Source: RBG-16-66-20 sp036560705
Lineage (GTDB): Bacteria; Pseudomonadota; Gammaproteobacteria; Burkholderiales; SG8-39
Reading direction: 5' to 3'
DNA: 64,000 nt
Assembly (NCBI GenBank): GCA_036560705.1
Contig: DATBQR010000092.1
Span: 19,802 to 83,801, forward strand
Shown: in pieces, positions 43,071-51,295 of the stretch
How positions within the stretch are numbered: position 1 is the first letter of the stretch
Layout of the letters: every line of letters begins with the position of its first letter
The notes under the pieces: model-generated
Told to the model about the DNA's origin: nothing
Seen by the model: only the letters and a program-made list of their open reading frames with translations
Database searches by the model: none
Program-made: the position numbers and the translations under genes

Positions 43071-44576
43071 ATGAATAAGCCCGCTGAAATAAAACTCGAC
43101 AGCGTTCCCGCCTGGATCAACGGCAAGGCCGTTATTCCGGAGGGCCGCATGGGCGAGGTGTACAACCCGGCCACCGGGCAGGTGACGAAGCGCGTCCCCT
43201 ATTGCAATGCGGAGGCCGTCGACAAGGCGGTGCAGGCCGCCGCCGCGGCGCTGCCGGGATGGCGCGACGCCTCGATCCTGCGGCGCGCGCGGGTGATGCA
43301 GAAATTCCTGGCATTGCTGCAAGGCCATCAAAAAGAGCTGGCTATCCTCGTTACCCAGGAGCACGGCAAGACGCTGCCCGACGCGATGGGCTCGGTGCAG
43401 CGCGGCATGGAGGTGGTCGAGTTCGCCTGCGGCATCCCGCAGCTGCTGAAGGGCGAATACTCGGAAAATGTCGGCACCGCGGTCGACACCCACACCGTGC
43501 GCCAGCCGGTGGGCGTCTGCGCGGGCATCACGCCGTTCAACTTTCCGGTGATGGTGCCGCTGTGGATGTTCCCGATGGCGATCGCCTGCGGCAACACCTT
43601 CATCCTCAAGCCCTCGGAGAAGGTGCCCTCGGCCTCGATCCGCATGGCCGAACTCTTCAAGGAAGCCGGCCTGCCCGACGGCGTGTTCAACGTGGTGCAC
43701 GGCGACAAGGCCGCGGTGGACGCGATCCTGAATCACCCCGGCATCCATGCCGTTTCCTTCGTCGGCTCCACGCCGATCGCGAAATATATTTACGAAACCT
43801 GCGCGAAGCAGGGCAAGCGCGTGCAGGCGCTGGGCGGCGCGAAGAACCACGCCGTGGTGCTGCCGGACGCCGACCTGGAATTCACCGCCGATGCGCTGAT
43901 CGGCGCCGCCTACGGCTCGGCGGGCGAGCGCTGCATGGCGATCTCCGCGGTGGTGGCGGTGGGAAGTGCCGCCGATCCGCTGGTGAAACTTCTGGAACAG
44001 AAGGCAAAGAAAATAGTTGTCGGCCCGGGCGACAGGGACGGCGTGGAGATGGGCCCGCTCGTCTCCGCGCAGCACCGGGACAAGGTTGCGTCCTTTATCG
44101 AACAGGGAAAGAAGGAAGGTGCGAAGCCGGTGCTGGATGGCAGCACGCCGCCGGTGAAGGAGGGCTATTTCCTCGGCACCACGCTGTTCGACCACGTGAA
44201 GCCGGAGATGGAAATCTACAAGAACGAAATTTTCGGCCCGGTGCTGGCGGTGTTGCGCGTCAAGACGCTGGACGAAGCCATCGCATTGGTGAACAGGAGC
44301 CCTTACGCCAACGGAACGGCCATCTTCACCGCCTCCGGCGGCGCGGCGCGGCGCTTCGAGAACGAGGTGCAGGTCGGCATGGTGGGCGTCAACGTGCCGA
44401 TCCCTGTGCCGGTGGCGTTCTACTCCTTCGGCGGCTGGAAGAATTCGCTGTTCGGCGACCTGCACGTGCACGGCATGGAGGGCGTGAAGTTCTATACCCG
44501 CACCAAGGTCATCACCACGCGCTGGCCTCATCAAGATACTCCGGCCGCCGGCCTCAATATGCCGACCCTGGGGTGA
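43071..44576 (+). CDS. mmsA: CoA-acylating methylmalonate-semialdehyde dehydrogenase
   Basis: A 501-residue aldehyde dehydrogenase. The segment GITPFNFPVMVPLWMFPMA near residue 150 and the catalytic Cys in YGSAGERCMAIS near 287 are diagnostic of MmsA, which converts (methyl)malonate semialdehyde to propionyl- or acetyl-CoA in valine and inositol catabolism. Divergent from mnmC with 50 bp between. Its TGA overlaps the GTG of the TAXI protein gene (GTGA). AT-rich patches occur near 43310-43340 and 43990-44030. Confidence 0.93.
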   Translation: MNKPAEIKLDSVPAWINGKAVIPEGRMGEVYNPATGQVTKRVPYCNAEAVDKAVQAAAAALPGWRDASILRRARVMQKFLALLQGHQKELAILVTQEHGKTLPDAMGSVQRGMEVVEFACGIPQLLKGEYSENVGTAVDTHTVRQPVGVCAGITPFNFPVMVPLWMFPMAIACGNTFILKPSEKVPSASIRMAELFKEAGLPDGVFNVVHGDKAAVDAILNHPGIHAVSFVGSTPIAKYIYETCAKQGKRVQALGGAKNHAVVLPDADLEFTADALIGAAYGSAGERCMAISAVVAVGSAADPLVKLLEQKAKKIVVGPGDRDGVEMGPLVSAQHRDKVASFIEQGKKEGAKPVLDGSTPPVKEGYFLGTTLFDHVKPEMEIYKNEIFGPVLAVLRVKTLDEAIALVNRSPYANGTAIFTASGGAARRFENEVQVGMVGVNVPIPVPVAFYSFGGWKNSLFGDLHVHGMEGVKFYTRTKVITTRWPHQDTPAAGLNMPTLG

Positions 44577-45442
44577 ACGCGGTGGTGTTCAGCCTACTCC
44601 TGGGCACGGCGACGCCCGGCGGCGGCTTTCCCGTTTACGGCGCCGCGTTTGCCGAGACGGTGAACGCGCAGGAACCGCGGCTGCGCATCGAGACGCGCAA
44701 CACCAAGGGCAGCACGGAGAACGTGCCGCTGCTCGAAGCGGGCAAGATCGACCTGGGGCTGGTGGCGGGAGAGCTCGCCGCCGCGGAACTGGCCAGGCCC
44801 GGCACCGGCCTGCGCATCGTTGCCGCGATGTACGCCTCGCCGGGCATGTTCATGGTGCGTGCCGACAGCCCGGTGCGCAGCATCGCCGACCTGAAAGGCA
44901 AGCCGGTGGTGCTGGGTACCCAGGGCTCCGGCATTACTGTTTTAGGCCGCTTGGTTTTAAGTTCCCTGGAAATAAAAACTGCTGAATTGACTCTCGAAAA
45001 AGCTGCGGATGGTCCTCCCATGCTCGAGGACGGCCGCGCTGCCGCGCTGTGGGGCGCGGGCGTCGGCTGGCCGGCGTTCACCGCGCTCGCCAAGTCGGGG
45101 GCGCGCTTCGTCGGTCCGAGCGCCGACGAGGTGAAGCGCATCCTTGCCCAACATCCCTCCCTGCAGGCGGTGACGCTGCCCGCGGGCAGCTACCCGGGCC
45201 AGAGCGCCGCGCTGCCTTCGGTGGGATCGTGGAGCTACGTCTTCGCGCGGCCGGGCCTGCCCGAAGAAGAGGTCTACGTCCTCGCCCGCGCACTGCATCT
45301 GGCGGAAGGCAAGCTGGCGACGCGGCTCGAGCAGGCAAAGGAAACTACCGCGGCAAACACCGTCGCCGCCTCACCTCGCACGGAACTCATCCATCCGGGC
45401 GCGCAGAAATATTTCCGCGAAATCGGCCTGCTGCAGAAATGA
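44573..45442 (+). CDS. TAXI family TRAP-type solute-binding protein lacking a signal peptide
   Basis: A 289-residue protein with the TAXI ligand-binding fold: LLGTATPGGGFPVYG at the very N-terminus, NTKGSTENVPLLEAGKIDL near residue 42, ADSPVRSIADLKGKPVV near 100. TAXI proteins normally carry an export signal and bind small acids in the periplasm. Here the start GTG overlaps the mmsA stop and the conserved fold begins within 8 residues, so no signal peptide can be encoded. No TRAP membrane genes are nearby. Possibly a cytoplasmic derivative or a gene truncated at its 5' end. Confidence 0.78.
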   Translation: MNAVVFSLLLGTATPGGGFPVYGAAFAETVNAQEPRLRIETRNTKGSTENVPLLEAGKIDLGLVAGELAAAELARPGTGLRIVAAMYASPGMFMVRADSPVRSIADLKGKPVVLGTQGSGITVLGRLVLSSLEIKTAELTLEKAADGPPMLEDGRAAALWGAGVGWPAFTALAKSGARFVGPSADEVKRILAQHPSLQAVTLPAGSYPGQSAALPSVGSWSYVFARPGLPEEEVYVLARALHLAEGKLATRLEQAKETTAANTVAASPRTELIHPGAQKYFREIGLLQK

Positions 45443-45452
45443 CCCTTCCCCC

Positions 45453-46250
45453 ATGACCTTTCCCGCCTACGAAACCCTGGCGCTGGAACCGCGCGGCAAG
45501 CACCTGCTGCTGGTCCGCCTCAACCGCCCCGGGGCGCTGAACGCGCTCAACACGAAGATGGGCCTCGAGCTGGCGGACCTGTGGACGCGGCTCACGGCGG
45601 ATGCCGGCGCGGTCCGCTGCGTGGTGCTCACCGGCGCGGGCGAGCGCGCGTTCTGCGCGGGCGCCGACCTCAAGGAGCGCGACGGCATGAGCGTCGAAAC
45701 CTGGCGCGCGCAGCACGAGGGCTTCGAGCGCGCGTTCGTCGCGCTGGTCGAATGCCCGGTGCCGGTGATCGCCGCGCTGAACGGCCACGCCTTCGGCGGC
45801 GGGCTGGAGCTCGCGCTGTGCTGCGACTTCATCTACGCGGCGCGCGGCGCGCGCCTGGCGCTGCCCGAGGCGAGCCGCGGCCTGATGCCCGGCGGCATGG
45901 GCACGCAGAACCTGCCGCGCGCGGTGGGCGAGCGCCGGGCGAAGGAAATGATCCTCACGGGGCGGCCGATCGAAGCCGATGAAGGATTTGCCTGGGGCCT
46001 CGTCAACCGCGTCTGCGAGCCCGCGCAGCTGCTCGAGGAGGCGCTGGCCGCGGCGCAGGCGATCGCCGACAACGCGCCGCTGTCGGTGCGCCAGGCCAAG
46101 CGGTCGATCCATTACGGGCTCGACATGGACCTGCTCACCGGCTACCGCTTCGAGATCGAGGCCTACAACCGGCTGGTGGACACCGGGGACCGGCGCGAGG
46201 GCGTGCGCGCCTTCGTCGAGAAGAGGAAGCCGCGCTTCGAAGGAAAGTAA
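45453..46250 (+). CDS. enoyl-CoA hydratase
   Basis: A 265-residue crotonase. GERAFCAGADLKERDG near residue 64 and NGHAFGGGLELALCCDF near 108 form the CoA oxyanion hole; the hydratase-type Glu positions appear present (LELALCC and ALPEASRGLMPGGMGTQ). It follows the TAXI gene by 10 bases and mmsA before that, consistent with a branched-chain or methylglutaconyl-type degradation set, though the exact substrate is not deducible. Confidence 0.88.
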   Translation: MTFPAYETLALEPRGKHLLLVRLNRPGALNALNTKMGLELADLWTRLTADAGAVRCVVLTGAGERAFCAGADLKERDGMSVETWRAQHEGFERAFVALVECPVPVIAALNGHAFGGGLELALCCDFIYAARGARLALPEASRGLMPGGMGTQNLPRAVGERRAKEMILTGRPIEADEGFAWGLVNRVCEPAQLLEEALAAAQAIADNAPLSVRQAKRSIHYGLDMDLLTGYRFEIEAYNRLVDTGDRREGVRAFVEKRKPRFEGK

Positions 46251-46254
46251 GGGC

Positions 46255-46290
46255 TACAATATCTAGTGGGACAAGGAAAATAGACCACTA
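46255..46290 (+). promoter_or_regulatory. parE leader: -10 element and hairpin
   Basis: TACAAT at 46255-46260 could serve as a -10 (no clear -35). Downstream, TAGTGG (46264-46269) pairs with CCACTA (46285-46290) to put an AGGA in the loop, 5 bases before the GTG start. Whether the hairpin positions the ribosome is speculative. Confidence 0.35.
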
Positions 46291-46295
46291 AATAC

Positions 46296-48269
46296 GTGGC
46301 AAAACAACAGGTTTACGACGCATCCGCCATCCAGGCCCTCAAGGGGCTGGAGCCCGTCCGGCGCATGCCGGGCATGTACACCCACACGATCCACCCGCTG
46401 CACATCGTGCAGGAGGCGATCGACAACGCCGTCGACGAGGCGCTGGCCGGCTTCGGCAAGCGGATCGTCGTGTCTGTCTTCAAGGACGGCTCGGTGCAGG
46501 TCGAGGACGAAGGCCGCGGCATCCCGGTCGACCTGCACAAGGAAGAAAAAAAGCCGGCGGTGGAGGTCGCCTTCACCATGCTGCACGCCGGCGGCAAGTT
46601 CGCCAAGTCGGGCGAGGGCGTCTACCACATCTCCGGCGGCCTGCACGGCGTCGGCGTCGCGGTGTCGAACGCGCTCTCGAAGAGATGTGAAGTGACGGTG
46701 TACAGGGATGGCCAGAAGCACAGCATCGCTTTTGAAGGCGGTGAATTAAAAAATAAATTGCGCAGTGAAAAGATAAAAGACAAACGCACCGGCACCACGG
46801 TGCGCATCTGGCCGGACCCGAAGTATTTCGATTCGCCCAGCATCCCGATGGGCGAGCTCGAGCACCTGATCCGCTCCAAGGCCTACCTGCTGCCGGGCCT
46901 GACCACGATCCTGAAAATAGAGGGCAAGCCCGACCAGACCTGGAAGTTCGAGAAGGGCATGGCGCAGTACTTCGAGCGCATGCTGGACGGCCGCGAGATG
47001 GTGGCGCCGCTGTTCTCCGGCTCCAAGCATTTCGACGACAAGTCCGCCGCGGATTTCGCCGAGATCGAGGCGGGCGAGGGCGCCGAGTGGGCCATCGGCT
47101 GGGTCGCCGAGGGCGACATCTTCGCCGACAGCCATGTCAACCTGATCCCGACGCGCTCCGGCGGCACGCACGAGGCGGGTTTCCGCAACGGCATCTTCGA
47201 GGCGCTCGCTGCGTTCATGGAGACGCGCACCCTGCAGCCCAAGGGCGTCAAGCTGATCGCCGACGACCTGTGGCAGCGCGCCTGCTTCACGCTCTCGGCG
47301 CGCATCGTGCGCACCCAGTTCCACGGGCAGACCAAGGAAAAACTCACCACGCGGCACGCCGCCAAGCTGCTCGAAGTTTGCGTGCGCGACGCTTTCGAGC
47401 TGTGGCTGAACCAGCACCCGGACGACGGCAAGAAAATCGTCGAGCTGGCGATCGAGCAGGCGCTCGCGCGGCTGTCCAAGGGCAAGAAGTTCGAGAGGAA
47501 AAAGGGCTCGGGCGTGGCGACGCTGCCCGGCAAGCTCGTCGAATGCTCCTCGGACGACACTTCGCGCAACGAGCTCTTCATGGTCGAGGGCGATTCCGCG
47601 GGCGGCTCGGCGAAGGAAGCGCGCGACAAGGAAACCCAGGCGATCCTGCCCTTGCGCGGCAAGGTGCTGAACTCGATGTCGAAGGATGCGCGCACGGTGC
47701 TCGCCAACAAGGAACTGCAGGCGATTGCCACCGCCATCGGCGTCGATCCGCACGGCGCGGCCGACACGGCCGACCTCACGGGTCTGCGCTACGGCAAGGT
47801 GATCATCATGACCGACGCCGACGTGGACGGCGGCCACATCCAGGCGCTGCTGCTGACCTTCTTCTTCATGCACGCGCCGAAACTGGTCGAGACCGGCCGC
47901 ATCTACGTCTCGCAGGCGCCGCTGTTCAAGGTGGAGATTCCGTCGCAGGGCAAAGGCAAGCCCGCACGCCGCGTCTACTGCCTGGACGACGAGGAGCTGG
48001 ACGAGACGCTGCGCGCGCTGAAAAAAGAAAAAGTGAAGGAAGATTCCTGGGAAATCTCGCGCTTCAAGGGCCTGGGCGAAATGAACCCCGAGCAGCTCTG
48101 GGAAACCTCGATGAACCCGGATTCGCGCCGCCTGGTGCGCATGCAACTGGATTCGTCGCAGATCGAGCAAGCGAAGAAAACCTTCGAGCTGCTGATGGAT
48201 TCCGGCGAAGCCGAAGGCCGGCGCGACTGGATGCGCGAGCACTGGAAGACCGTCGAGGCTGACGTTTGA
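46296..48269 (+). CDS. parE: DNA topoisomerase IV subunit B
   Basis: A 657-residue GHKL-type ATPase subunit that, with ParC, decatenates replicated chromosomes. Seen are the ATPase motif QEAIDNAVDEALAGFG near residue 45, DEGRGIPVD, GLHGVGVAVSNALS near 118, and the TOPRIM motif ELFMVEGDSAGGSA near 428 with MTDADVDGGHI. The length is the ParE size, lacking the GyrB insert. The start codon is GTG. An AT/Lys-rich patch at 46739-46788 interrupts otherwise GC-rich codons. Confidence 0.93.
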   Translation: MAKQQVYDASAIQALKGLEPVRRMPGMYTHTIHPLHIVQEAIDNAVDEALAGFGKRIVVSVFKDGSVQVEDEGRGIPVDLHKEEKKPAVEVAFTMLHAGGKFAKSGEGVYHISGGLHGVGVAVSNALSKRCEVTVYRDGQKHSIAFEGGELKNKLRSEKIKDKRTGTTVRIWPDPKYFDSPSIPMGELEHLIRSKAYLLPGLTTILKIEGKPDQTWKFEKGMAQYFERMLDGREMVAPLFSGSKHFDDKSAADFAEIEAGEGAEWAIGWVAEGDIFADSHVNLIPTRSGGTHEAGFRNGIFEALAAFMETRTLQPKGVKLIADDLWQRACFTLSARIVRTQFHGQTKEKLTTRHAAKLLEVCVRDAFELWLNQHPDDGKKIVELAIEQALARLSKGKKFERKKGSGVATLPGKLVECSSDDTSRNELFMVEGDSAGGSAKEARDKETQAILPLRGKVLNSMSKDARTVLANKELQAIATAIGVDPHGAADTADLTGLRYGKVIIMTDADVDGGHIQALLLTFFFMHAPKLVETGRIYVSQAPLFKVEIPSQGKGKPARRVYCLDDEELDETLRALKKEKVKEDSWEISRFKGLGEMNPEQLWETSMNPDSRRLVRMQLDSSQIEQAKKTFELLMDSGEAEGRRDWMREHWKTVEADV

Positions 48270-48275
48270 CCGAGC

Positions 48276-48506
48276 ATGTCTAGGAAACAAAAGGCGGTCT
48301 GGGAGCGGGGCTACAACGGCCATGTCTACTGGCTTGGCAAGAAGAAGCTCGGAAAAGTAACCATCCACGCCGACAAGAGCGCGAAGCACAAATACACCTG
48401 GGAAGCCGCAGGCCGCGCCGGCGGCGGCGATGACCTCGACAAGGCCAAGCGCGCGGTGGAAGCCGCGGTGGCGATGGCGGACAAACAGCTGGACCTTTTT
48501 TCATGA
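48276..48506 (+). CDS. small basic protein between parE and parC, unknown
   Basis: A 76-residue protein rich in Lys and aromatic residues at the N-terminus (WERGYNGHVYWLGKKKLGKV), followed by a helix (LDKAKRAVEAAVAMADKQLDLF). The start is 6 bases after parE, so co-transcribed. The beta-hairpin-like front and basic charge would suit nucleic-acid or topoisomerase binding, but I recognise no family and make no functional claim. Confidence 0.65.
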   Translation: MSRKQKAVWERGYNGHVYWLGKKKLGKVTIHADKSAKHKYTWEAAGRAGGGDDLDKAKRAVEAAVAMADKQLDLFS

Positions 48507-48509
48507 AAA

Positions 48510-48538
48510 CCTGGGTCCCCGCTTTCGCGGGGACGACG
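48510..48538. repeat. dispersed palindromic repeat, copy 1
   Basis: Stem GTCCCCGC / GCGGGGAC with a TTTC loop, flanked by CCTGG and GACG, between the 76-residue gene and parC. Read on the other strand it follows CGTC-RTCCCCGC-N4-GCGGGGAY-CC, as does the copy at 56931. This is a REP-like element common in intergenic DNA of betaproteobacteria. Confidence 0.7.
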
Positions 48539-48548
48539 GAGCGTGCAG

Positions 48549-50864
48549 ATGGACGTTAGAACCCCCGACCTTTTTTCGCCGGACAACGGCGACGATTCGG
48601 CGCCCATCGAACGCCACGCCTCGCACGCCTACTTGGGCTATGCCGTGTCGACGGTCAAATCCCGGGCCCTGCCCGACGTCGCCGACGGCCTGAAGCCGGT
48701 GCAGCGCCGCATCCTCTACGCGATGGGCGAAGCCGGCGGCGCGAACGCTGCAGTCACCTACGTGAAGTGCGCGCGCTACGTCGGCGAGGTGCTCGGCAAG
48801 TACCATCCGCACGGCGATTCCTCGACCTACGAGGCGATGGTGCACCTCGCGCAGCCGTTCTCGATGCGCTACCCGCTCATCGACGGCCAGGGCAACTTCG
48901 GCAGCCGCGACGGCGATTCGGCCGCCGCCTACCGCTACACCGAGGCGCGGCTGTCGCGCTTTGCGGAATTGATGCTGGCCGAGATCGGCGAAGGCACCGT
49001 CGATTTCATCAAGAACTACGACGGCAAGTTCGACGAGCCGCAGCTGCTGCCGGCGCGCCTGCCGTTCGGACTGCTGAACGGTTCCTTCGGCATCCCGGTC
49101 GGTTTTTCCACGCGCATTCCGTCGCACAACCTGAGGGAAGTCGCCGAAGCTGCCGCGCACGTCATCAGGCACCCGAAAGCCACGGTGAAAGAGGTGCTGG
49201 CGATCCTGCCGGGTCCCGACTTCCCGGGCGGCGGGCAGATCATCTCGGCGAAGGACGAGATCCGTGCCGCGTACGAGACCGGCCGCGGCTCGATCGCCCT
49301 GCGCGCGCGCTGGACCACCGAGCAGCTCGCGCGCGGCCAGTGGCGCATCGTCGTCACCGAGCTGCCGCACGGCGTCTCCGTGCGCCAGGTGCTGGAGGAG
49401 ATCGAAGCGCTGGTCAACCCCAGGCCCTCCACCGGCAAGAAGGAGGTGTCGCAGGAGCAGCGGCGCCTGAAGCAGTTCATGCTGGAGCAGATCGAGACGG
49501 TGCGCGACGAGTCCGACCGCAAGGCCAAGCTGCGCCTCGTCATCGAGCCGCGCTCCTCGCGCCAGAGCCCGGAAGAGACGATGAAGACGCTGCTGGCGCA
49601 GACCAGCCTGGAGACGCGCTACGCGCTCAACCTGACCTGGCTCGGGCTGGACGGCCTGCCGGAAACCAAGGACATCGTCGCCATCCTCAGGGAGTGGGGC
49701 GAATTCCGCCAGAAGACGGTGCGCCGCCGCACCCAGCACCGACTGGACAAGTGCGAGGAGCGGCTGCACATCGTCATGGGCCGCCTGCTGGCCTTCGTAA
49801 AGATCGACGAGATCATCAAATTGATTCGTTCTTGCGAAGATCAGGGCGAGGCAAAAAATAAATTAAGAGAGAAATTCAAATTTACGGAACGCCAGGCCGA
49901 GGACATCGTCAACCTGCGCCTCGGCCAGTTGACGAAGCTGGACGGCGTCAAGCTGAACGAGGAGAGGAAGGCGCTGGAAGCCGAGAAAAAGGGCTTGAAG
50001 GAGATCCTCGGCGACGAAAAGGTCTTGAAAAAGCTCGTCATCCAGGAATTGGCCGACGACGCGAAAAAATACGGCGACGAGCGCCGCACGCTGATCAGGG
50101 CCGACGAGCGCACCTCCATCGAGCGCACCGTGGTGGAGGAGCCGATCACGGTGATCCTGTCGAAGAAGGGCTGGGTGCGCGGCCGCACCGGCCACGGCGT
50201 CGACATGGAATCGGTGAACTTCAAGGACGGCGACGCGCGCTACCTGGAGCTGGAGTGCAGGACCACCGACACGCTGACGGTGCTCGCCTCGGGCGGCAAG
50301 GCCTTCAGCGTGGACGCGGCGGCGCTGCCCTCCGGGCGCGGCGACGGCGCGCCGATGAATACCCTGATCAATTCGGGCCCGGACGACATCGTCTGGATCG
50401 GCCTGGGCGACGCGGCGGCCCCGCTGCTGATGGCCAACACGGCCGGCAACGGCTTCCTCTGCAAGCTCGGGGACCTCGCCAGCAAGACGAAGCAGGGCAA
50501 GGACTTCATGAGCGTGCCGGAAGGGGCAAAAGCGTTGCCGCCCGTCTTTTTAAAGGACATTTCAGATAAAACCCAGGTAGCGGCCCTTTCCTCCGATGCC
50601 CGGCTGCTGGTCTTCCCCATGGACGAACTGCCGACCCGCCCGAATGGCGGGGTGGGGGTGCAGGTCATGGCGCTGCCCGACAAGGTAACCCTCGCCGCCG
50701 TAGCGACGACCGACGGCCGGAGCCTGGTGGTTTCCGGTATCAAGCGGAAGAACCGTGCCGAAGAGACGCTGGACGCCAAGATGCTCAAGGAATTCGCCGG
50801 CAAGCGCGCCCAGCGCGGGCGCGTCTGCGACGTCGGCTTCCGCCCGGACAGGTTAGGGAACTAG
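48549..50864 (+). CDS. parC: DNA topoisomerase IV subunit A
   Basis: A 771-residue type IIA topoisomerase subunit. The catalytic Tyr lies in YRYTEARLSRF near residue 120, and the DNA-gate segment GKYHPHGDSSTYEAMV covers the quinolone-resistance region with Ser and no obvious resistance substitution. The C-terminal beta-pinwheel is present from ~500. ATG 48549 is chosen; GTG 48543 is possible. Located after a REP-like hairpin downstream of the 76-residue gene. An AT-rich codon patch occurs at 49815-49890. Confidence 0.93.
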   Translation: MDVRTPDLFSPDNGDDSAPIERHASHAYLGYAVSTVKSRALPDVADGLKPVQRRILYAMGEAGGANAAVTYVKCARYVGEVLGKYHPHGDSSTYEAMVHLAQPFSMRYPLIDGQGNFGSRDGDSAAAYRYTEARLSRFAELMLAEIGEGTVDFIKNYDGKFDEPQLLPARLPFGLLNGSFGIPVGFSTRIPSHNLREVAEAAAHVIRHPKATVKEVLAILPGPDFPGGGQIISAKDEIRAAYETGRGSIALRARWTTEQLARGQWRIVVTELPHGVSVRQVLEEIEALVNPRPSTGKKEVSQEQRRLKQFMLEQIETVRDESDRKAKLRLVIEPRSSRQSPEETMKTLLAQTSLETRYALNLTWLGLDGLPETKDIVAILREWGEFRQKTVRRRTQHRLDKCEERLHIVMGRLLAFVKIDEIIKLIRSCEDQGEAKNKLREKFKFTERQAEDIVNLRLGQLTKLDGVKLNEERKALEAEKKGLKEILGDEKVLKKLVIQELADDAKKYGDERRTLIRADERTSIERTVVEEPITVILSKKGWVRGRTGHGVDMESVNFKDGDARYLELECRTTDTLTVLASGGKAFSVDAAALPSGRGDGAPMNTLINSGPDDIVWIGLGDAAAPLLMANTAGNGFLCKLGDLASKTKQGKDFMSVPEGAKALPPVFLKDISDKTQVAALSSDARLLVFPMDELPTRPNGGVGVQVMALPDKVTLAAVATTDGRSLVVSGIKRKNRAEETLDAKMLKEFAGKRAQRGRVCDVGFRPDRLGN

Positions 50865-50875
50865 CAGAGCAAATT

Positions 50876-50913
50876 GTTCTCATATCTGCTACAATCGTAG
50901 CAATGTTGAGAAC
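50876..50913 (+). promoter_or_regulatory. nested dyad operator with -10 element and start codon
   Basis: Two inverted repeats share one centre: inner TGCTAC-AATC-GTAGCA (50887-50902) and outer GTTCTCA (50876-50882) with TGAGAAC (50907-50913). The inner dyad contains TACAAT (50890-50895), a good -10, which would start transcription at about 50902, i.e. at the ATG (50903). This predicts a leaderless mRNA and tight autoregulation by the encoded winged-helix protein. Confidence 0.65.
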
Positions 50914-51295
50914 GGAAACCGGCGAGCAGACCCTCCCCAATCTGCTTTTTGGCGCCTACCGCCACCGTGTCCTGTCGCTGCTGCTGCTGCGCCCAGGCGA
51001 TCGCTTTCATGTCCGCATGATTTCCCGCCTGACCGGCATCCCTGCGGGTTCGCTGCACAGGGAACTGCGGCAGCTCGCCGAGGCCGGCCTGCTGGTCGCC
51101 GAGCGTAGCGGCAACCAGGTTTTGTACAGCGCGAATCAAAGTTCCTCGATTTTCGAAGAGCTTTCGGCCATTCTGGACAAGACCGCCGGGGCGCCGCCGA
51201 TGCTGGAAGACCATTCTGCCGAGCACAGCATCGAATTGCCGCCCCGATCGAAGCCGAAACCGAAACGAAAGATCCGCTCCCGTGCGTCCCGCTGA
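50903..51295 (+). CDS. winged helix-turn-helix transcriptional regulator
   Basis: A 130-residue DNA-binding protein. Residues ~13-80 form an ArsR-like winged helix (LFGAYRHRVLSLLLLRPGD, then ISRLTGIPAGSLHRELRQLAEAGLL), of the kind often found beside or fused to minimal nucleotidyltransferases. The C-terminus is a basic tail (KPKPKRKIRSRASR). No ligand domain. Its ATG lies within a 38-nt dyad, suggesting autorepression. Its 3' end overlaps the diguanylate cyclase start by 14 bases, making a two-gene unit. Confidence 0.8.
   Translation: MLRTETGEQTLPNLLFGAYRHRVLSLLLLRPGDRFHVRMISRLTGIPAGSLHRELRQLAEAGLLVAERSGNQVLYSANQSSSIFEELSAILDKTAGAPPMLEDHSAEHSIELPPRSKPKPKRKIRSRASR

Noticed and set aside
50874..50895. 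TTGTTC as -35 for the winged-helix gene
   Set aside because: Only 10 bp from TACAAT, too close for a sigma-70 promoter; it belongs to the outer arm of the dyad.
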